From: Prochlorococcus sp. AG-402-B05
Lineage (GTDB): Bacteria; Cyanobacteriota; Cyanobacteriia; PCC-6307; Cyanobiaceae
Length of the DNA: 64,000 nucleotides
Reading direction: 5' to 3'
NCBI GenBank assembly: GCA_003279635.1
Contig: QCHK01000005.1
Location: 1-64,000 of the forward strand
In this document: positions 10,549 through 20,569 of the stretch, one piece after another
Numbering within the stretch: position 1 is the stretch's first letter
Layout: each line of letters begins with the position of its first letter
Made by a program: the position numbers and the translations under genes
The notes under the pieces: generated by a model
Told to the model about the DNA's origin: nothing
Seen by the model: only the letters and a program-made list of their open reading frames with translations
The model's database searches: none

Positions 10549-11592
10549 TTAGCTAAGTCTCCCATTTGATTCGGCAATTAAGCGTGCTCTGCAAGCTGAG
10601 CTGAATAATGTCGCTTCTTGATCTTTAAGAACAACCAATGGAATTTCCTTTAAATAAGATTGAAAGCGACCCTTATTACTAAATGCACTAAGGAAGTTAG
10701 AAGAGTTTATTCCATCGAGGTTTTTTGCTGCTGTTCCACCTGCTATCCATAAGCCTGAAGAGCAAAGTTCTTGTAAAGCAAGGTCTCCAGCTGCAGACCC
10801 ATAAGCATTTAGCCATAGTTGCAAAGCTTCAGCCATTAATTTGTCTCCGTTTTTTGCTTTTTCCCAAACAAGTGCGGGTAAATCTGTGAAATCTGATGTG
10901 TCACTATCAATTTTTTTTAAACTTCTCTGAAGTGGATGGCTTTCATTTCTTGGATCATCCAATTTCCATCTGGCAATCATGCCAAGGCCAGTCCCACTAA
11001 CTATTCTTTCAATAGATATTCTTTGAATATTTAACTTCTTTTTTAGCCATTTGACTAATTCCCATTCGTGTTCTGTTCTTGGGGAAAATTCTCGATGCCC
11101 ACCTTCACTTGGAAATATAGAAATGCTTTTAGGGGTTATCAAGCCTCTGGACATCCCTAACCCAGTACCAGCTCCAATAATTGCAACTAATTCTTGATTG
11201 TTTTTGTAATCAGAATTTAATGTCCCTTGTATTACTTCATATTGGTTTCTATTGAAAAATGGTATTCCATAGATTAAAACAGAAAAATCATTTATTAATT
11301 CAATATTATTTATTTTTGAAAGTATAGATAATTTTTCTGTTTCTATATCCCAGCCTAAATTTGTAATCTTAACTTTCTTGTCTTTTATTGGCCCTGCTAC
11401 ACCAATACAACCATATTTAGGTAGTGATATATGATCTGGTAATTGTTTAATAAAGTCTTCAAATATCAAGTCAAAAGATTTCCATTCTGAGGAAACATAG
11501 TACTTATTAAATAATTTTTTTGGATAGCTCTTTTTTGAATAAACAGCTAGTATTGTTTTCGTCCCTCCAAGGTCTCCAGCAAGTAAATTCAT
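10549..11592 (-). CDS. glk: Glucokinase
   Basis: This 347-aa protein matches bacterial glucokinases that phosphorylate glucose to glucose 6-phosphate. The N-terminal phosphate-binding motif LAGDLGGTKTILAVYS, the GAGTGLGMSRG motif and the SEGGHREFSPR segment (with the substrate-binding His/Glu residues) are visible. It lies between thrS and thrB on the minus strand with short gaps. In a phototroph a likely role is recycling glucose from storage polymers or from uptake, which is inference. Confidence 0.94.
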   Translation of the reverse strand: MNLLAGDLGGTKTILAVYSKKSYPKKLFNKYYVSSEWKSFDLIFEDFIKQLPDHISLPKYGCIGVAGPIKDKKVKITNLGWDIETEKLSILSKINNIELINDFSVLIYGIPFFNRNQYEVIQGTLNSDYKNNQELVAIIGAGTGLGMSRGLITPKSISIFPSEGGHREFSPRTEHEWELVKWLKKKLNIQRISIERIVSGTGLGMIARWKLDDPRNESHPLQRSLKKIDSDTSDFTDLPALVWEKAKNGDKLMAEALQLWLNAYGSAAGDLALQELCSSGLWIAGGTAAKNLDGINSSNFLSAFSNKGRFQSYLKEIPLVVLKDQEATLFSSACRARLIAESNGRLS

Positions 11593-11612
11593 TATTTATG
11601 AAATTATTTTAA

Positions 11613-13538
11613 TTATGATTTAGTCTCCACTAAACTCTTTTTGCTGATTGATTCATCCATTATAAGTTTAAACTTATCCAAAGTCATTTTACCAAGATCT
11701 TTCCCCTCACGTGTTCTTACTGAGATTTCATTATTCTCTTCTTCTTTGTCTCCAATAATTATCAGGAAAGGTATTCTTTGTATTGTGTGTTCTCTTATCT
11801 TGAAGCCCACTTTTTCGTTCCTTGTATCAACAGAAGCTCTAAAACCATAATTTATTAATTTAGATTTAGTATCCAAGCATGCATCATTGTTTCTGTCAGT
11901 TATCCCCATCACTACGATTTGAAGTGGGCATAACCATATTGGCAAGTTCCCAGAATAGTTCTCAATTAAAATACCAATAAATCTCTCAAATGAACCTAGA
12001 ATTGCTCTATGCAGCATGACAGGGCATTGTTTCTTTCCATCAACATCTATGTAGCTTGAATTTAGCCTTTTAGGCATTGAGAAATCCACTTGAATTGTTC
12101 CGCATTGCCATACTCTATTGAGACAATCCTTTAAAGAAAATTCTATTTTTGGTCCATAAAAAGCGCCTTCTCCAGGTAGTAAAGACCAATCTAATCCTTT
12201 TGAATCAAGAGCATCCGAAAGAGCCTTTTCTGATTTATCCCATACCTCATCGCTTCCAACTCTTTTCTCTGGTCTTGTTGAGAGCTTAATGAGAATTGAA
12301 TTAAAGCCAAAGGCTTTATAAACTTCAAAAACAAGATCAATAAAACTTTGAACTTCTTCTTGTATTTGTTCATTAGTGCAGAAAATATGTCCATCATCTT
12401 GTACAAAGTTTCTTACTCTCATTAATCCATGTAGAGCTCCAGATGGTTCATTTCTATGACAAGATCCAAACTCTGAAAGTCTTATTGGAAGATCACGATA
12501 GCTTTTTAAACCTTGATTAAATACTTGTACATGACATGGACAATTCATTGGTTTTATAGCATATTCTTTATTTTCAGATGTAGTAGTAAACATATCCTCC
12601 TTAAATTTATCCCAATGTCCAGATTTTTCCCATAAACTTCTACAAACTATCTGAGGTGATTTTAATTCTTGATAATCATATTTTGAAATCGTTTCTCGGA
12701 TAAAATCTTGTAAAACTCTATAAATAGTCCAACCATTTGGATGCCAGAAAATCATTCCTGGTGCTTCTTCTTGAAAGTGAAAAAGTGAAAGTTTCTTACC
12801 TAACTTTCTATGATCTCTTTTTTCTGCTTCTTCAATTCTATTAATGTATTCTTTTAATTCTTTAGAATTCTTCCAAGCTGTTCCATATATTCTTTGAAGC
12901 ATTTCATTATTAGAATCTCCTCGCCAATAGGCACCAGAAACTTTCATTAATTTAAAAGCTCTTAGATGCCTTGTGTTTGGGACATGAGGTCCTCTGCACA
13001 TATCGATATACTCTTCATGTTTATATAGTTTTATAATTTCTTCTTTCGGTATATTTTTAATTATGTCTAGCTTGAAGGTTTCACCTCTTTTCGAGAAAAC
13101 CTGTTTTGCCTTTTCAGGAGAAACTACTTCTACATCTACATCATAATCTTTATTTATAAGTTCTTTTATTCTTTTTTCAATCTTCTCCAAATCTACTGGA
13201 GTAAATGTATCTTTGTATGAAATATCATAATAAAAACCATCCTCAATTACAGGGCCAATCGCCATTTTTGCCTCAGGATATAACTGCTTTACTGCGTGAC
13301 CAAGAAGGTGAGCGAATGAATGTCTAATAATTTCTAAACCTTCATTATCCTTTGATGTGATTATTTCTATTTTGGCATCATTCGTGATTGGAATACATGT
13401 ATCCAAAAGATTACCGTTGACTCTTCCCGCTAGTGCTGCTTTTGCTAAACCCGGACCAATATCTGTGGCTATTTTTTTAATGGTGACTGATGATTCATAG
13501 TCCTTTTTACTACCATCAGGTAAAGTAATTATTGGCAT
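11613..13538 (-). CDS. thrS: Threonyl-tRNA synthetase
   Basis: This 641-aa class II aminoacyl-tRNA synthetase charges tRNA-Thr. Its order is standard: an N-terminal TGS domain ([14 protein letters not shown]), an editing domain with the [16 protein letters not shown] motif and a later cysteine-containing [11 protein letters not shown], the catalytic domain with [10 protein letters not shown] and [19 protein letters not shown], then a C-terminal anticodon-binding domain ([15 protein letters not shown]). It is complete and lies 6 bases downstream of trpS. The two synthetases and glk form a compact minus-strand run. Confidence 0.98.
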   Translation of the reverse strand: MPIITLPDGSKKDYESSVTIKKIATDIGPGLAKAALAGRVNGNLLDTCIPITNDAKIEIITSKDNEGLEIIRHSFAHLLGHAVKQLYPEAKMAIGPVIEDGFYYDISYKDTFTPVDLEKIEKRIKELINKDYDVDVEVVSPEKAKQVFSKRGETFKLDIIKNIPKEEIIKLYKHEEYIDMCRGPHVPNTRHLRAFKLMKVSGAYWRGDSNNEMLQRIYGTAWKNSKELKEYINRIEEAEKRDHRKLGKKLSLFHFQEEAPGMIFWHPNGWTIYRVLQDFIRETISKYDYQELKSPQIVCRSLWEKSGHWDKFKEDMFTTTSENKEYAIKPMNCPCHVQVFNQGLKSYRDLPIRLSEFGSCHRNEPSGALHGLMRVRNFVQDDGHIFCTNEQIQEEVQSFIDLVFEVYKAFGFNSILIKLSTRPEKRVGSDEVWDKSEKALSDALDSKGLDWSLLPGEGAFYGPKIEFSLKDCLNRVWQCGTIQVDFSMPKRLNSSYIDVDGKKQCPVMLHRAILGSFERFIGILIENYSGNLPIWLCPLQIVVMGITDRNNDACLDTKSKLINYGFRASVDTRNEKVGFKIREHTIQRIPFLIIIGDKEEENNEISVRTREGKDLGKMTLDKFKLIMDESISKKSLVETKS

Positions 13539-13544
13539 AATCGT

Positions 13545-14558
13545 CTATTGAGTTGAATAAAATCCAAGAGCATCTTTAATTCTATTTAATGTTAACTTAG
13601 AAACCTCCTCGGCAGTAAGTTTGCCTTTATTTAGTATTCTTTTTAACTCTTCTGGATCATTCATTAGTTCTTTATATTTTTCTTGAATAGGTTTGAGAAT
13701 ATTAATCATTGCCTCTGTAAATTCTGGTTTGAATTTACCCCAGCCCATTTCTGCGCAATACTCAGCTGCTTTTTCTCTTCCTAGGCCAGAAATTATAGAA
13801 TAAATTGTTAAAAGATTATCGGCTTCAGGTCTTAAAGGATTTCCGAATTCTAATCCTAATTCTGAGTCGGTTTTTGCACGTTTTATTTTTTTAGTAATTA
13901 CATCTGGACCATCTAATAAAGTAATCCTACTATTCTCATTTGGGTCGCTTTTACTCATTTTCTTTGTTCCATCTGTAAGGCTCATAACTTTGGAACACTC
14001 TTTTAAAATTAAGGGATTTGGAACTTTAAGTATTGGATTATCTTTTGCTCCAAACTTTGAATTAACTCGTTGAGAAGCAATATCTCTTGCAAGCTCTAGA
14101 TGCTGCTTTTGATCTTCTCCAACAGGAACCAAATCAGCGTCATAGAGAAGAATATCCGCTGCCATAAGGACTGGATAATCTAATAATCCAATAGATACAT
14201 TGTCACCTTGTTTAATTGACTTTTCCTTAAACTGAATCATTCTCTCCATCCAGTTTAAAGGAGTTAAGCAATTTAATATCCAGCAAAGCTCGCTATGGGC
14301 GCTTATCTGACTTTGAATGAATATTGAGCATTTATCAGGATTCATCCCACAAGCTATATACAAAGCAGCTGTAGATAAAGAATTTTGGTGAAGAGATTTT
14401 GGGTTATGCGGAGTGGTTATCGCATGAAGATCAACAACGCAAACAAAAGTTTCGTAATTTTCTTGTAATTCAACCCAATTTCTTATTGCTCCAAGCCAGT
14501 TACCAATATGAACATCTCCTGTGGGTTGAACGCCAGATAAGACTCGCTTCTGATTCAC
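13545..14558 (-). CDS. trpS: Tryptophanyl-tRNA synthetase
   Basis: This 337-aa class I synthetase charges tRNA-Trp. The N-terminal SGVQPTGDVHIGNWLGAI contains the HIGH-equivalent motif and KKMSKSDPNE is the KMSKS loop. Length and layout are normal. Its start directly abuts the stop of the upstream RG-rich gene at 14559, and thrS follows after 6 bases, so the order of translation within one transcript is probably RG-rich gene, trpS, thrS, glk, thrB. Confidence 0.98.
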   Translation of the reverse strand: MNQKRVLSGVQPTGDVHIGNWLGAIRNWVELQENYETFVCVVDLHAITTPHNPKSLHQNSLSTAALYIACGMNPDKCSIFIQSQISAHSELCWILNCLTPLNWMERMIQFKEKSIKQGDNVSIGLLDYPVLMAADILLYDADLVPVGEDQKQHLELARDIASQRVNSKFGAKDNPILKVPNPLILKECSKVMSLTDGTKKMSKSDPNENSRITLLDGPDVITKKIKRAKTDSELGLEFGNPLRPEADNLLTIYSIISGLGREKAAEYCAEMGWGKFKPEFTEAMINILKPIQEKYKELMNDPEELKRILNKGKLTAEEVSKLTLNRIKDALGFYSTQ

Positions 14559-15083
14559 TTATACTTGCTCGCTTTTATCTGTGGAAGCATCTTCATTTGA
14601 ACTTGCCGCTGTTGCTTTATCATTATCTTTTTCTTCAGGATCTTGAGCAACATTGTTTGCCTGATCAGTATCAGCGACCTCTTGTTCTTTAATTGGTTTT
14701 TCTGGCCTTGCAAAAGGGTTGGGCTTTGTGTTGACTGAGTTGTTATTTTCACCGTTATAGTTTCCCCTGTTACCCCTGCCTCTTCTTTGGTCATTGGCGG
14801 GTGCCTGAGACCTATATTCTTTGACTAAATTTTCAAGGCTTCCATCTTCAAGCATTTGTGCAAGAGTTCTTACTGCGAAACCTAGAACAGCGACAGTAGA
14901 TCGAAGATTAAAAGCTTCTTGTAATGATCTAGCTGCTCGCATTTCATTATCACTTAAGCGAATACGAAAGCCTCCCTCTCTATTGTTGGGACCTCGGCCA
15001 CCTCTGAAATTATTACGACCATTTTGTCTTTGGTTTTGGAAATCGCCACCACCTGACTGATTATTGGTGTAAGAGTCACCCAT
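14559..15083 (-). CDS. RG/N-rich small protein with a helical core, unknown function
   Basis: I take the ATG at 15083 (MGDSYTNN); the track starts at a TTG 24 bases further upstream. The product is about 174 aa. It has a disordered N-terminus rich in Gly, Asn, Gln and Arg with an RGG-like FRGGRG, a compact predicted helical core of about 55 residues (RIRLSDNEMRAARSLQEAFN to EDGSLENLVKEY), then a second basic RG stretch (RRGRGNRGNYNG) and an acidic tail. RGG/RG repeats are common in RNA-binding proteins, so RNA binding is a reasonable guess and not a demonstrated role. It is the first gene of the trpS-thrS run. Confidence 0.75.
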   Translation of the reverse strand: MGDSYTNNQSGGGDFQNQRQNGRNNFRGGRGPNNREGGFRIRLSDNEMRAARSLQEAFNLRSTVAVLGFAVRTLAQMLEDGSLENLVKEYRSQAPANDQRRGRGNRGNYNGENNNSVNTKPNPFARPEKPIKEQEVADTDQANNVAQDPEEKDNDKATAASSNEDASTDKSEQV

Positions 15084-15319
15084 GAACATATTTGCCAATA
15101 GGGGCAAGTGTGACGCATAGCCGGTACTTTTGCGACATATTTGAATATCTTGATTAGCACTTTCACATCTAATGATATTTATCCCAGCGGAATGATTTGA
15201 TTTCTTTAGGCATAAATTTTTCTTCTTAAAAACGTAAAACCTTCTTTCTTTGAGGTTATTAAGGGAAAATTTGCTTTAAAATGAAAGTTAGCTAAGAAGA
15301 AACTGTATTTATTGAAATC

Positions 15320-16675
15320 GTGGAAAATCATTCATTAACAAAATCTCCTCTCTCCTTGCCTTCTTTTTCGATTCCGAAAATTAGTCTTTTTATTGGGCTA
15401 ACTATTACAGGTCAATGGGTTTTAAGTGATGTGGCCCATATCCCTGGGGGTGGACTTGGATTGCTACTAGGACTTGGTTGTATTTTTTATTTTTTAAAAC
15501 CAGGGAAGGTTTCATTTGATGCTCCCTCTACTGTTCAAGGATGGGTAAGAAGATGTCATGACGTTTTAGAGAATTTTGAGTACTTACTTGAGGATGGAGA
15601 GCAAAGTGAAAGAAAAAAAGAAAGAATTAATTCCTTGCAAAAAATTATTGATAGAAGCGAAGATCAAAGCATTGGTTTCTTGAAAACAAAAGGCGTAAAA
15701 TTACCTGATAAAGATCAATTGGAAAAAGGTTTAGGAATAAATAATCAAATAAAAGTTTCTTTTCCACCAGCTCTTCCTGTAAGAGATCGAAATTGGATTT
15801 TGCCAGATTTAATCCAAGAGCAAGATTTTATTGTTTATTCTTTGGCACTTCCAATGAGCGCAGCTGATCTTTTGTGGATTAAAAATATCCCTTCAGATCA
15901 ACCAGCCTGGCTAATGGTTGCTAGCAAAGAATCTACTAATTGGTCTGATGAGCGAAATGCATTAGAGGCTCAATTACCAGATAGATGGACTAACAGAGTA
16001 TTGAAATGGGATGGATCTCAAACAGAAATATCAACGGTTCTTTCTCCAATTAAGAAACTTCTTGAAAATCCAAAGAAGAATACAGACATTACTAAGCAAA
16101 GACTTTTGTCTCGATTGCATACTTCTTGGCAAAAAGATTTAGAAAAATTAAGAAGAGAAAAATTCAAGGTTATTCAAACTAGATCTCAGTGGATAGTTGC
16201 TGGTATCGTTTTCGCTTCCCCTGTAGCCTCAACTGATTTGCTTGCAGTTGCAGTGGTTAATGGCTTGATGATCAAAGAAATGTCGAAAATATGGTCTTCA
16301 AAAATGAAGCCAGAATTACTTGAGGCAGTCTCACGACAACTAGCAATAGCTGCAATTGCTCAAGGAGTGGTTGAATGGAGTGGACAGTCCTTGTTGAGCT
16401 TGGCAAAGCTTGATGGCTCCTCTTGGGTTGCTGCTGGAACAATTCAGGGCTTGAGTGCTGCTTATTTAACAAGAGTGGTTGGCAGATCGATGGCTGATTG
16501 GATGGCTCTCAATAATGGAGTAACTCAACCTGATTTAGAACTTATTAAGCAACAAGCTCCTCAACTAGTGTCAAAAGCTGCTGAGCTAGAAAGAGTTGAT
16601 TGGGTGGCTTTTTTAAAGCAATCAAAAGAATGGATTCAGTCTCAATCTATTAATTACAAAGTTAAATCAGTTTAA
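15320..16675 (+). CDS. YcjF-like DUF697 membrane protein
   Basis: The 451-aa protein starts at GTG 15320. It has two N-terminal hydrophobic segments (ISLFIGLTITGQWVLSDVA and GGGLGLLLGLGCIFYFL), a charged middle part, and a C-terminal domain with IVAGIVFASPVASTDLLAVAVVNGLMI, which has the Pro/Asp-Leu pattern of DUF697. Many DUF697 proteins are fused to a GTPase domain, but no P-loop is visible here. Function is unknown. It stands alone between the divergent RG-rich gene and the metal ABC operon. Confidence 0.8.
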   Translation: MENHSLTKSPLSLPSFSIPKISLFIGLTITGQWVLSDVAHIPGGGLGLLLGLGCIFYFLKPGKVSFDAPSTVQGWVRRCHDVLENFEYLLEDGEQSERKKERINSLQKIIDRSEDQSIGFLKTKGVKLPDKDQLEKGLGINNQIKVSFPPALPVRDRNWILPDLIQEQDFIVYSLALPMSAADLLWIKNIPSDQPAWLMVASKESTNWSDERNALEAQLPDRWTNRVLKWDGSQTEISTVLSPIKKLLENPKKNTDITKQRLLSRLHTSWQKDLEKLRREKFKVIQTRSQWIVAGIVFASPVASTDLLAVAVVNGLMIKEMSKIWSSKMKPELLEAVSRQLAIAAIAQGVVEWSGQSLLSLAKLDGSSWVAAGTIQGLSAAYLTRVVGRSMADWMALNNGVTQPDLELIKQQAPQLVSKAAELERVDWVAFLKQSKEWIQSQSINYKVKSV

Positions 16676-16749
16676 GTTTATAACTTTTCTTCTGGTATAT
16701 CTTTGGCTTATATTTAGATAAAACATTAATATTTTCTAATTTCAAATAT

Positions 16750-17715
16750 ATGTTTAATAAAAAGGTTGTTTCTGAGTTTATTTATAAGAAAAATAAGATA
16801 TTTAATCTCTCTATTGTCCTTGTTTTTAATATTTTATTTCTGACAGGATGTGTAAATAAAAACACCTATGAACCAAACAATGATAAGCCTTTCGTTTTAA
16901 CTACTTTTACGATTTTGGCCGATCTTGCTAGAAATGTTGCTGGGGATAGACTTCTAGTTAAATCAATAACGAAACCAGGAGCAGAAATCCATAGTTATCA
17001 ATTTACACCTAGTGATATTGTAAAAACTAAAGGAGCAAAACTGATTATTGAAAATGGTTTAGGCCTTGAAGCATGGTTTTCGAAATTTATGATTAGCACG
17101 GGTGATATTCCCAATGTGAAATTAACCGAGGGGATGAAGCCATTTTTGATAGAAGGAGATGCTTATTCAGGGAAGCCAAATCCTCATGCTTGGATGTCAC
17201 CCAAAAGAGCTATGAAATATGTAGATAAAATAGTTGATGCTTTTATTAACATCGATCCTGATGGAGCTCTTGAATATTCATCTAATGCTTCAACCTACAA
17301 AGCTAAACTTGAAACGCTTGATAAAGAGCTAAGAGATTCTTTATCCTCTATTCCTAAAGAAAGAAGATTTTTGGTGACATGTGAAGGAGCCTTTACTTAT
17401 CTGGCCCGTGATTACGGAATGAAAGAGGCATTTTTGTGGCCAGTTAATGCTGAAAGTCAAGTAACCCCTAGGAGAATGGTGAATCTAATCAAAAAAATCA
17501 AAGAAAATGAAGTCCCTACAATTTTTTGCGAAAGTACTGTCAGTGCAGAAGCACAAATGGAAGTCGCGAAATCAAGCGGAGCTGTTTTTGGTGGGACCTT
17601 CTACGTTGATTCACTCTCAGAACTAAATGGTCCTGCTCCTACCTATATAGATTTACTAAGGCACAATGTTCGATTAATTACTAAGGGTCTATCCATTTCA
17701 GAAGTTAAAAAATAA
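16750..17715 (+). CDS. Metal ABC transporter, substrate-binding lipoprotein (Mn/Zn type)
   Basis: The 321-aa protein is a cluster A-I (ZnuA/MntC/PsaA-like) binding protein for Mn2+ or Zn2+. The N-terminus has a basic region, a hydrophobic stretch and a lipobox LTGC with Cys about 34, so it should be lipid-anchored in the periplasm. Candidate metal ligands are His in AEIHSYQFTP, His in PNPHAWMSP, Glu in FCESTVSAEA and Asp in FYVDSLSEL. The His/His/Glu/Asp set and the lack of a long His-rich loop fit manganese better than zinc, which is inference. It opens a three-gene operon. Confidence 0.92.
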   Translation: MFNKKVVSEFIYKKNKIFNLSIVLVFNILFLTGCVNKNTYEPNNDKPFVLTTFTILADLARNVAGDRLLVKSITKPGAEIHSYQFTPSDIVKTKGAKLIIENGLGLEAWFSKFMISTGDIPNVKLTEGMKPFLIEGDAYSGKPNPHAWMSPKRAMKYVDKIVDAFINIDPDGALEYSSNASTYKAKLETLDKELRDSLSSIPKERRFLVTCEGAFTYLARDYGMKEAFLWPVNAESQVTPRRMVNLIKKIKENEVPTIFCESTVSAEAQMEVAKSSGAVFGGTFYVDSLSELNGPAPTYIDLLRHNVRLITKGLSISEVKK

Positions 17716-18512
17716 TGAACCCAATTTTTAAAAGCCATGAGAAAGATTTTATGCGTATTGAGGCAGACCAAGTTTGTGTTGACTACAACGGTACAGTTGC
17801 TCTCTATGACGCAAGTTTAAATTTAAAAGCGGGATCAATATGTGGTCTTGTGGGGATGAATGGTGCAGGAAAATCAACTTTTTTCAAGGCTCTAATGGGT
17901 TTTGTTAGACCTTCAAGGGGAAAAATTAGGATCAATGGTATAAAGGTTAATCAAGCCCAGAAGGAGCAATCGGTTGCATATGTTCCACAAAATGAAGGTA
18001 TTGATTATTCATTTCCCGTGAGCGTTTGGGATGTTGTGATGATGGGGAGATATGGCGCTATGAATATTTTCCGAATACCAAGAGAATCTGATAGGAGAGC
18101 CGTTGTTCATGCCCTTGAAAGAGTTGATCTTTTGGATCTCAGAGAGAGACCAATAGGATCTTTATCAGGAGGTCAACGCAAAAGAGCTTTTCTTGCAAGA
18201 GCAATTGCTCAGCGGGCATCAGTACTTCTTTTAGACGAGCCTTTTTCGGGAGTTGATGTGCCTACTGAAAAGCTTATGGCTGAGCTATTTCTTCAGTTTC
18301 GACAAGAAGGACATACTATTTTGATATCTACTCATGATTTGAATCATGTGAGAGATTTTTGTGATTTTGTTGTCCTTATCAATAAGACTGTTCTTGCTTA
18401 TGGTGAAACCTCGGAAGTTTTTACTTCGGAAAATCTAAATAAAACATTTGGAGGAATTCCACCAAATCCTTTATCAGGGCCGACTTCAAGTAAAGATTTT
18501 GTAAATGAGTGA
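17715..18512 (+). CDS. Metal ABC transporter, ATP-binding protein
   Basis: The 265-aa ATPase has Walker A GMNGAGKSTFF, the signature LSGGQRKRAFLARAIA, Walker B VLLLDEPF and the switch His in STHDLNH. It energises the metal importer encoded by the flanking genes. The ATG at 17715 overlaps the preceding stop by one base. An internal ATG at 17751 (MRIEADQVCVDY) gives a product closer to the start of the usual ABC domain, so the true start is uncertain. Its 3' end overlaps the permease gene by 8 bases. Confidence 0.95.
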   Translation: MNPIFKSHEKDFMRIEADQVCVDYNGTVALYDASLNLKAGSICGLVGMNGAGKSTFFKALMGFVRPSRGKIRINGIKVNQAQKEQSVAYVPQNEGIDYSFPVSVWDVVMMGRYGAMNIFRIPRESDRRAVVHALERVDLLDLRERPIGSLSGGQRKRAFLARAIAQRASVLLLDEPFSGVDVPTEKLMAELFLQFRQEGHTILISTHDLNHVRDFCDFVVLINKTVLAYGETSEVFTSENLNKTFGGIPPNPLSGPTSSKDFVNE

Positions 18513-19377
18513 ATTTCTAATTTCGATTACGCCAATTGATTGGCTATTGGATCCATTAACTCATGACTTCATGAGAAGAGCTTTAATGGTTAGCGCATTA
18601 GTGGGAGGTGTTTGTGGACTTTTATCTTGTTATATGACATTAAAAGGGTGGGCATTAATGGGTGACGCGGTTTCCCATGCGGTTATGCCAGGGGTGGTTG
18701 TTGCTTATGCATTAGGGCTCCCTTTTTCCTTAGGTGCGTTTGTTTTTGGAGTTGGTTCAGTTGCTTTGATTGGATTTGTTAAACAGAAATCTAGAATTAA
18801 AGAAGATACGGTCATAGGACTTGTTTTTACTGGCTTTTTTGCATTAGGCCTTGTATTGGTTTCAAAAATTAAAAGTAATATTGATCTAATGCAAATACTT
18901 TTTGGAAGTCCTCTAGGGATTTCTCGTTCAGATGTTAACCAGACTTTAATAATTTCTTTTATTGTTATATCTATTTTGCTTATATTTAGAAAAGATTTAA
19001 TGCTTTATTGTTTTGATGCTAAGCATGCTAGATCTATAGGAATTAACACAGGTATACTTCATTATTTATTATTAACTTTATTATCTCTATCAGCAGTAGT
19101 TGGTTTGCAAACTGTTGGTATTATTTTAGTAGTAGCAATGCTTATTACTCCTGGTGCTACAGCATATTTGTTGACTGATCGTTTTGATCAAATGACTTTA
19201 TTAGCAGTTATTAGCAGCTCGTTCTCAAGTATTCTTGGTGTCTATATAAGTTTTTGGTCTGATATTGAAACAGGTGGATCTATCGTTTTAGTTCAAACAT
19301 TAATATTTTTAATAGCATTTTTATTCGCTCCAAGATATGGAATATTTAAAAACCAAACTTTTATGAATAATAATTAA
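18505..19377 (+). CDS. Metal ABC transporter, permease
   Basis: The 290-aa membrane protein is an ABC-3 family permease with about eight hydrophobic helices. The segment LMGDAVSHAVMPGVVVAYALG is typical of this family. Together with the lipoprotein and ATPase it forms a complete inner-membrane importer for Mn2+ or a related divalent metal, needed for photosystem II. A likely stop to the operon follows at 19377. The DUF4336 gene starts 12 bases on. Confidence 0.94.
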   Translation: MSEFLISITPIDWLLDPLTHDFMRRALMVSALVGGVCGLLSCYMTLKGWALMGDAVSHAVMPGVVVAYALGLPFSLGAFVFGVGSVALIGFVKQKSRIKEDTVIGLVFTGFFALGLVLVSKIKSNIDLMQILFGSPLGISRSDVNQTLIISFIVISILLIFRKDLMLYCFDAKHARSIGINTGILHYLLLTLLSLSAVVGLQTVGIILVVAMLITPGATAYLLTDRFDQMTLLAVISSSFSSILGVYISFWSDIETGGSIVLVQTLIFLIAFLFAPRYGIFKNQTFMNNN

Positions 19378-19389
19378 ATTAAGCAAACA

Positions 19390-20427
19390 ATGAGTAATCT
19401 TTCTAATAAACAAAAATGGAGTTGGTGGCCACTTTTACCGCTCTATCCTTATGGCAGAAAAAGAACAATATTCAGGGAATTAGTTCCTAATCAGATTTGG
19501 AGTTTTGAACAACTTCAGGGAATTTATTATGTTGCTGTTCCAGTAAGGCTATTAGTAGTGAGAGTAAAGAATGGGTTGATGATAATTAACCCTCTCCCTC
19601 CTACCGAAGAATTGCTAAGGGACATAGATGTAATTGTGAAAAAAATTGGCCCCGTAAAAACAATTGTTTTACCAACGGCCTCTGGTTTGGAACATAAAAT
19701 TGCTCTTCCTGCTTTGGCTAGAGCCTTTCCTGATTCAAAAATATGGGTTTGCCCAGGGCAATGGAGTTTCCCATTTCAGTTGCCTTTTGATTGGTTGGGA
19801 ATTCCCTCTAAAAGAACAAATATCTTATTGGCTGATGGATTCCCTCATAGTGATTATTGTGACTGGATTTCATTGGGACCAATTGATATTGGTCTAGGAC
19901 GCTTCCAAGAAATATCTTGTTTTCATAAACTATCAAAATCTTTATTGGTTACTGATGCACTTGTGGGGATTGATGAGACTCCTCCAGAGCTCTTTGATTT
20001 AGACCCTACCCCTTTATTGTTTCATTCAAGAGAGAAGGGGAATGAAGAGCTTATTGATACTCCAATTGCAAGAAGAAAAGGATGGCTTCGTTTGGTTCTT
20101 TTTGCTTCCTACTTAAGACCTGAAAAGTTGGAGATACCAAAAATACAAGAAATTTTTGGAAACGCTTTTAAACCAAATTTAAGAAATAAAAGAGCACATT
20201 TTGGTATATATCCTTTTTCTTGGCAGAAAGGATGGGAGTTATCTGCTAAAAATCTTGTTGGAAAAAATACACCTTTAGTACAAATTGCTCCTGTAATAGA
20301 AAGGCTGGTTTTCCCTAGAGGAAAAAAAGCTTTTTTAGTTTGGTTGAATAAAATTGAGTCTTTAAAAGGAATTTCTTTTCTGATTTCTGCTCATTACAGT
20401 GGAAAAGTGAGATTTACAAAAAAGTGA
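19390..20427 (+). CDS. DUF4336 protein, apparently frameshifted near its end
   Basis: The 345-aa ORF matches the DUF4336 family (metallo-beta-lactamase-like fold, widespread in cyanobacteria and plants), with FEQLQGIYYVAVPVRLLVV, NPLPPTEELL and the PTASGLEHKIALPALARAFP stretch. The frame stops at TGA 20425, but the next frame continues in a way that looks like the normal end of the family. The junction is a run of six A at 20418-20423. Skipping one A gives 48 further residues. A true frameshift, a base-calling error or slippage during expression are all possible. The cellular role is unknown. Confidence 0.8.
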   Translation: MSNLSNKQKWSWWPLLPLYPYGRKRTIFRELVPNQIWSFEQLQGIYYVAVPVRLLVVRVKNGLMIINPLPPTEELLRDIDVIVKKIGPVKTIVLPTASGLEHKIALPALARAFPDSKIWVCPGQWSFPFQLPFDWLGIPSKRTNILLADGFPHSDYCDWISLGPIDIGLGRFQEISCFHKLSKSLLVTDALVGIDETPPELFDLDPTPLLFHSREKGNEELIDTPIARRKGWLRLVLFASYLRPEKLEIPKIQEIFGNAFKPNLRNKRAHFGIYPFSWQKGWELSAKNLVGKNTPLVQIAPVIERLVFPRGKKAFLVWLNKIESLKGISFLISAHYSGKVRFTKK

Positions 20428-20569
20428 AATAAGAGCTTTAAAAATTAAAATTGGTAATTCAAATTGGGAAAGAACCCATGGAGATTTTAAGTTTTTAAGT
20501 TGGTTTGATCAAAAACTATTAAATACTGGAATAGTTCCTAAAAATCCACTTAAAAAATTCAGCGATTAA
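20423..20569 (+). other. Displaced C-terminal coding segment of the DUF4336 gene
   Basis: Read from base 23 of the A run, this frame encodes SEIRALKIKIGNSNWERTHG and on to FLSWFDQKLLNTGIVP before a TAA at 20567. It has no start codon of its own. The pattern of a late Trp/Phe, then LL..G.VP, is what I expect at the C-terminus of DUF4336 proteins. The stop overlaps the stop of the convergent DUF760 gene by a few bases, which is tighter and more usual packing than the early stop gives. Confidence 0.7.
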
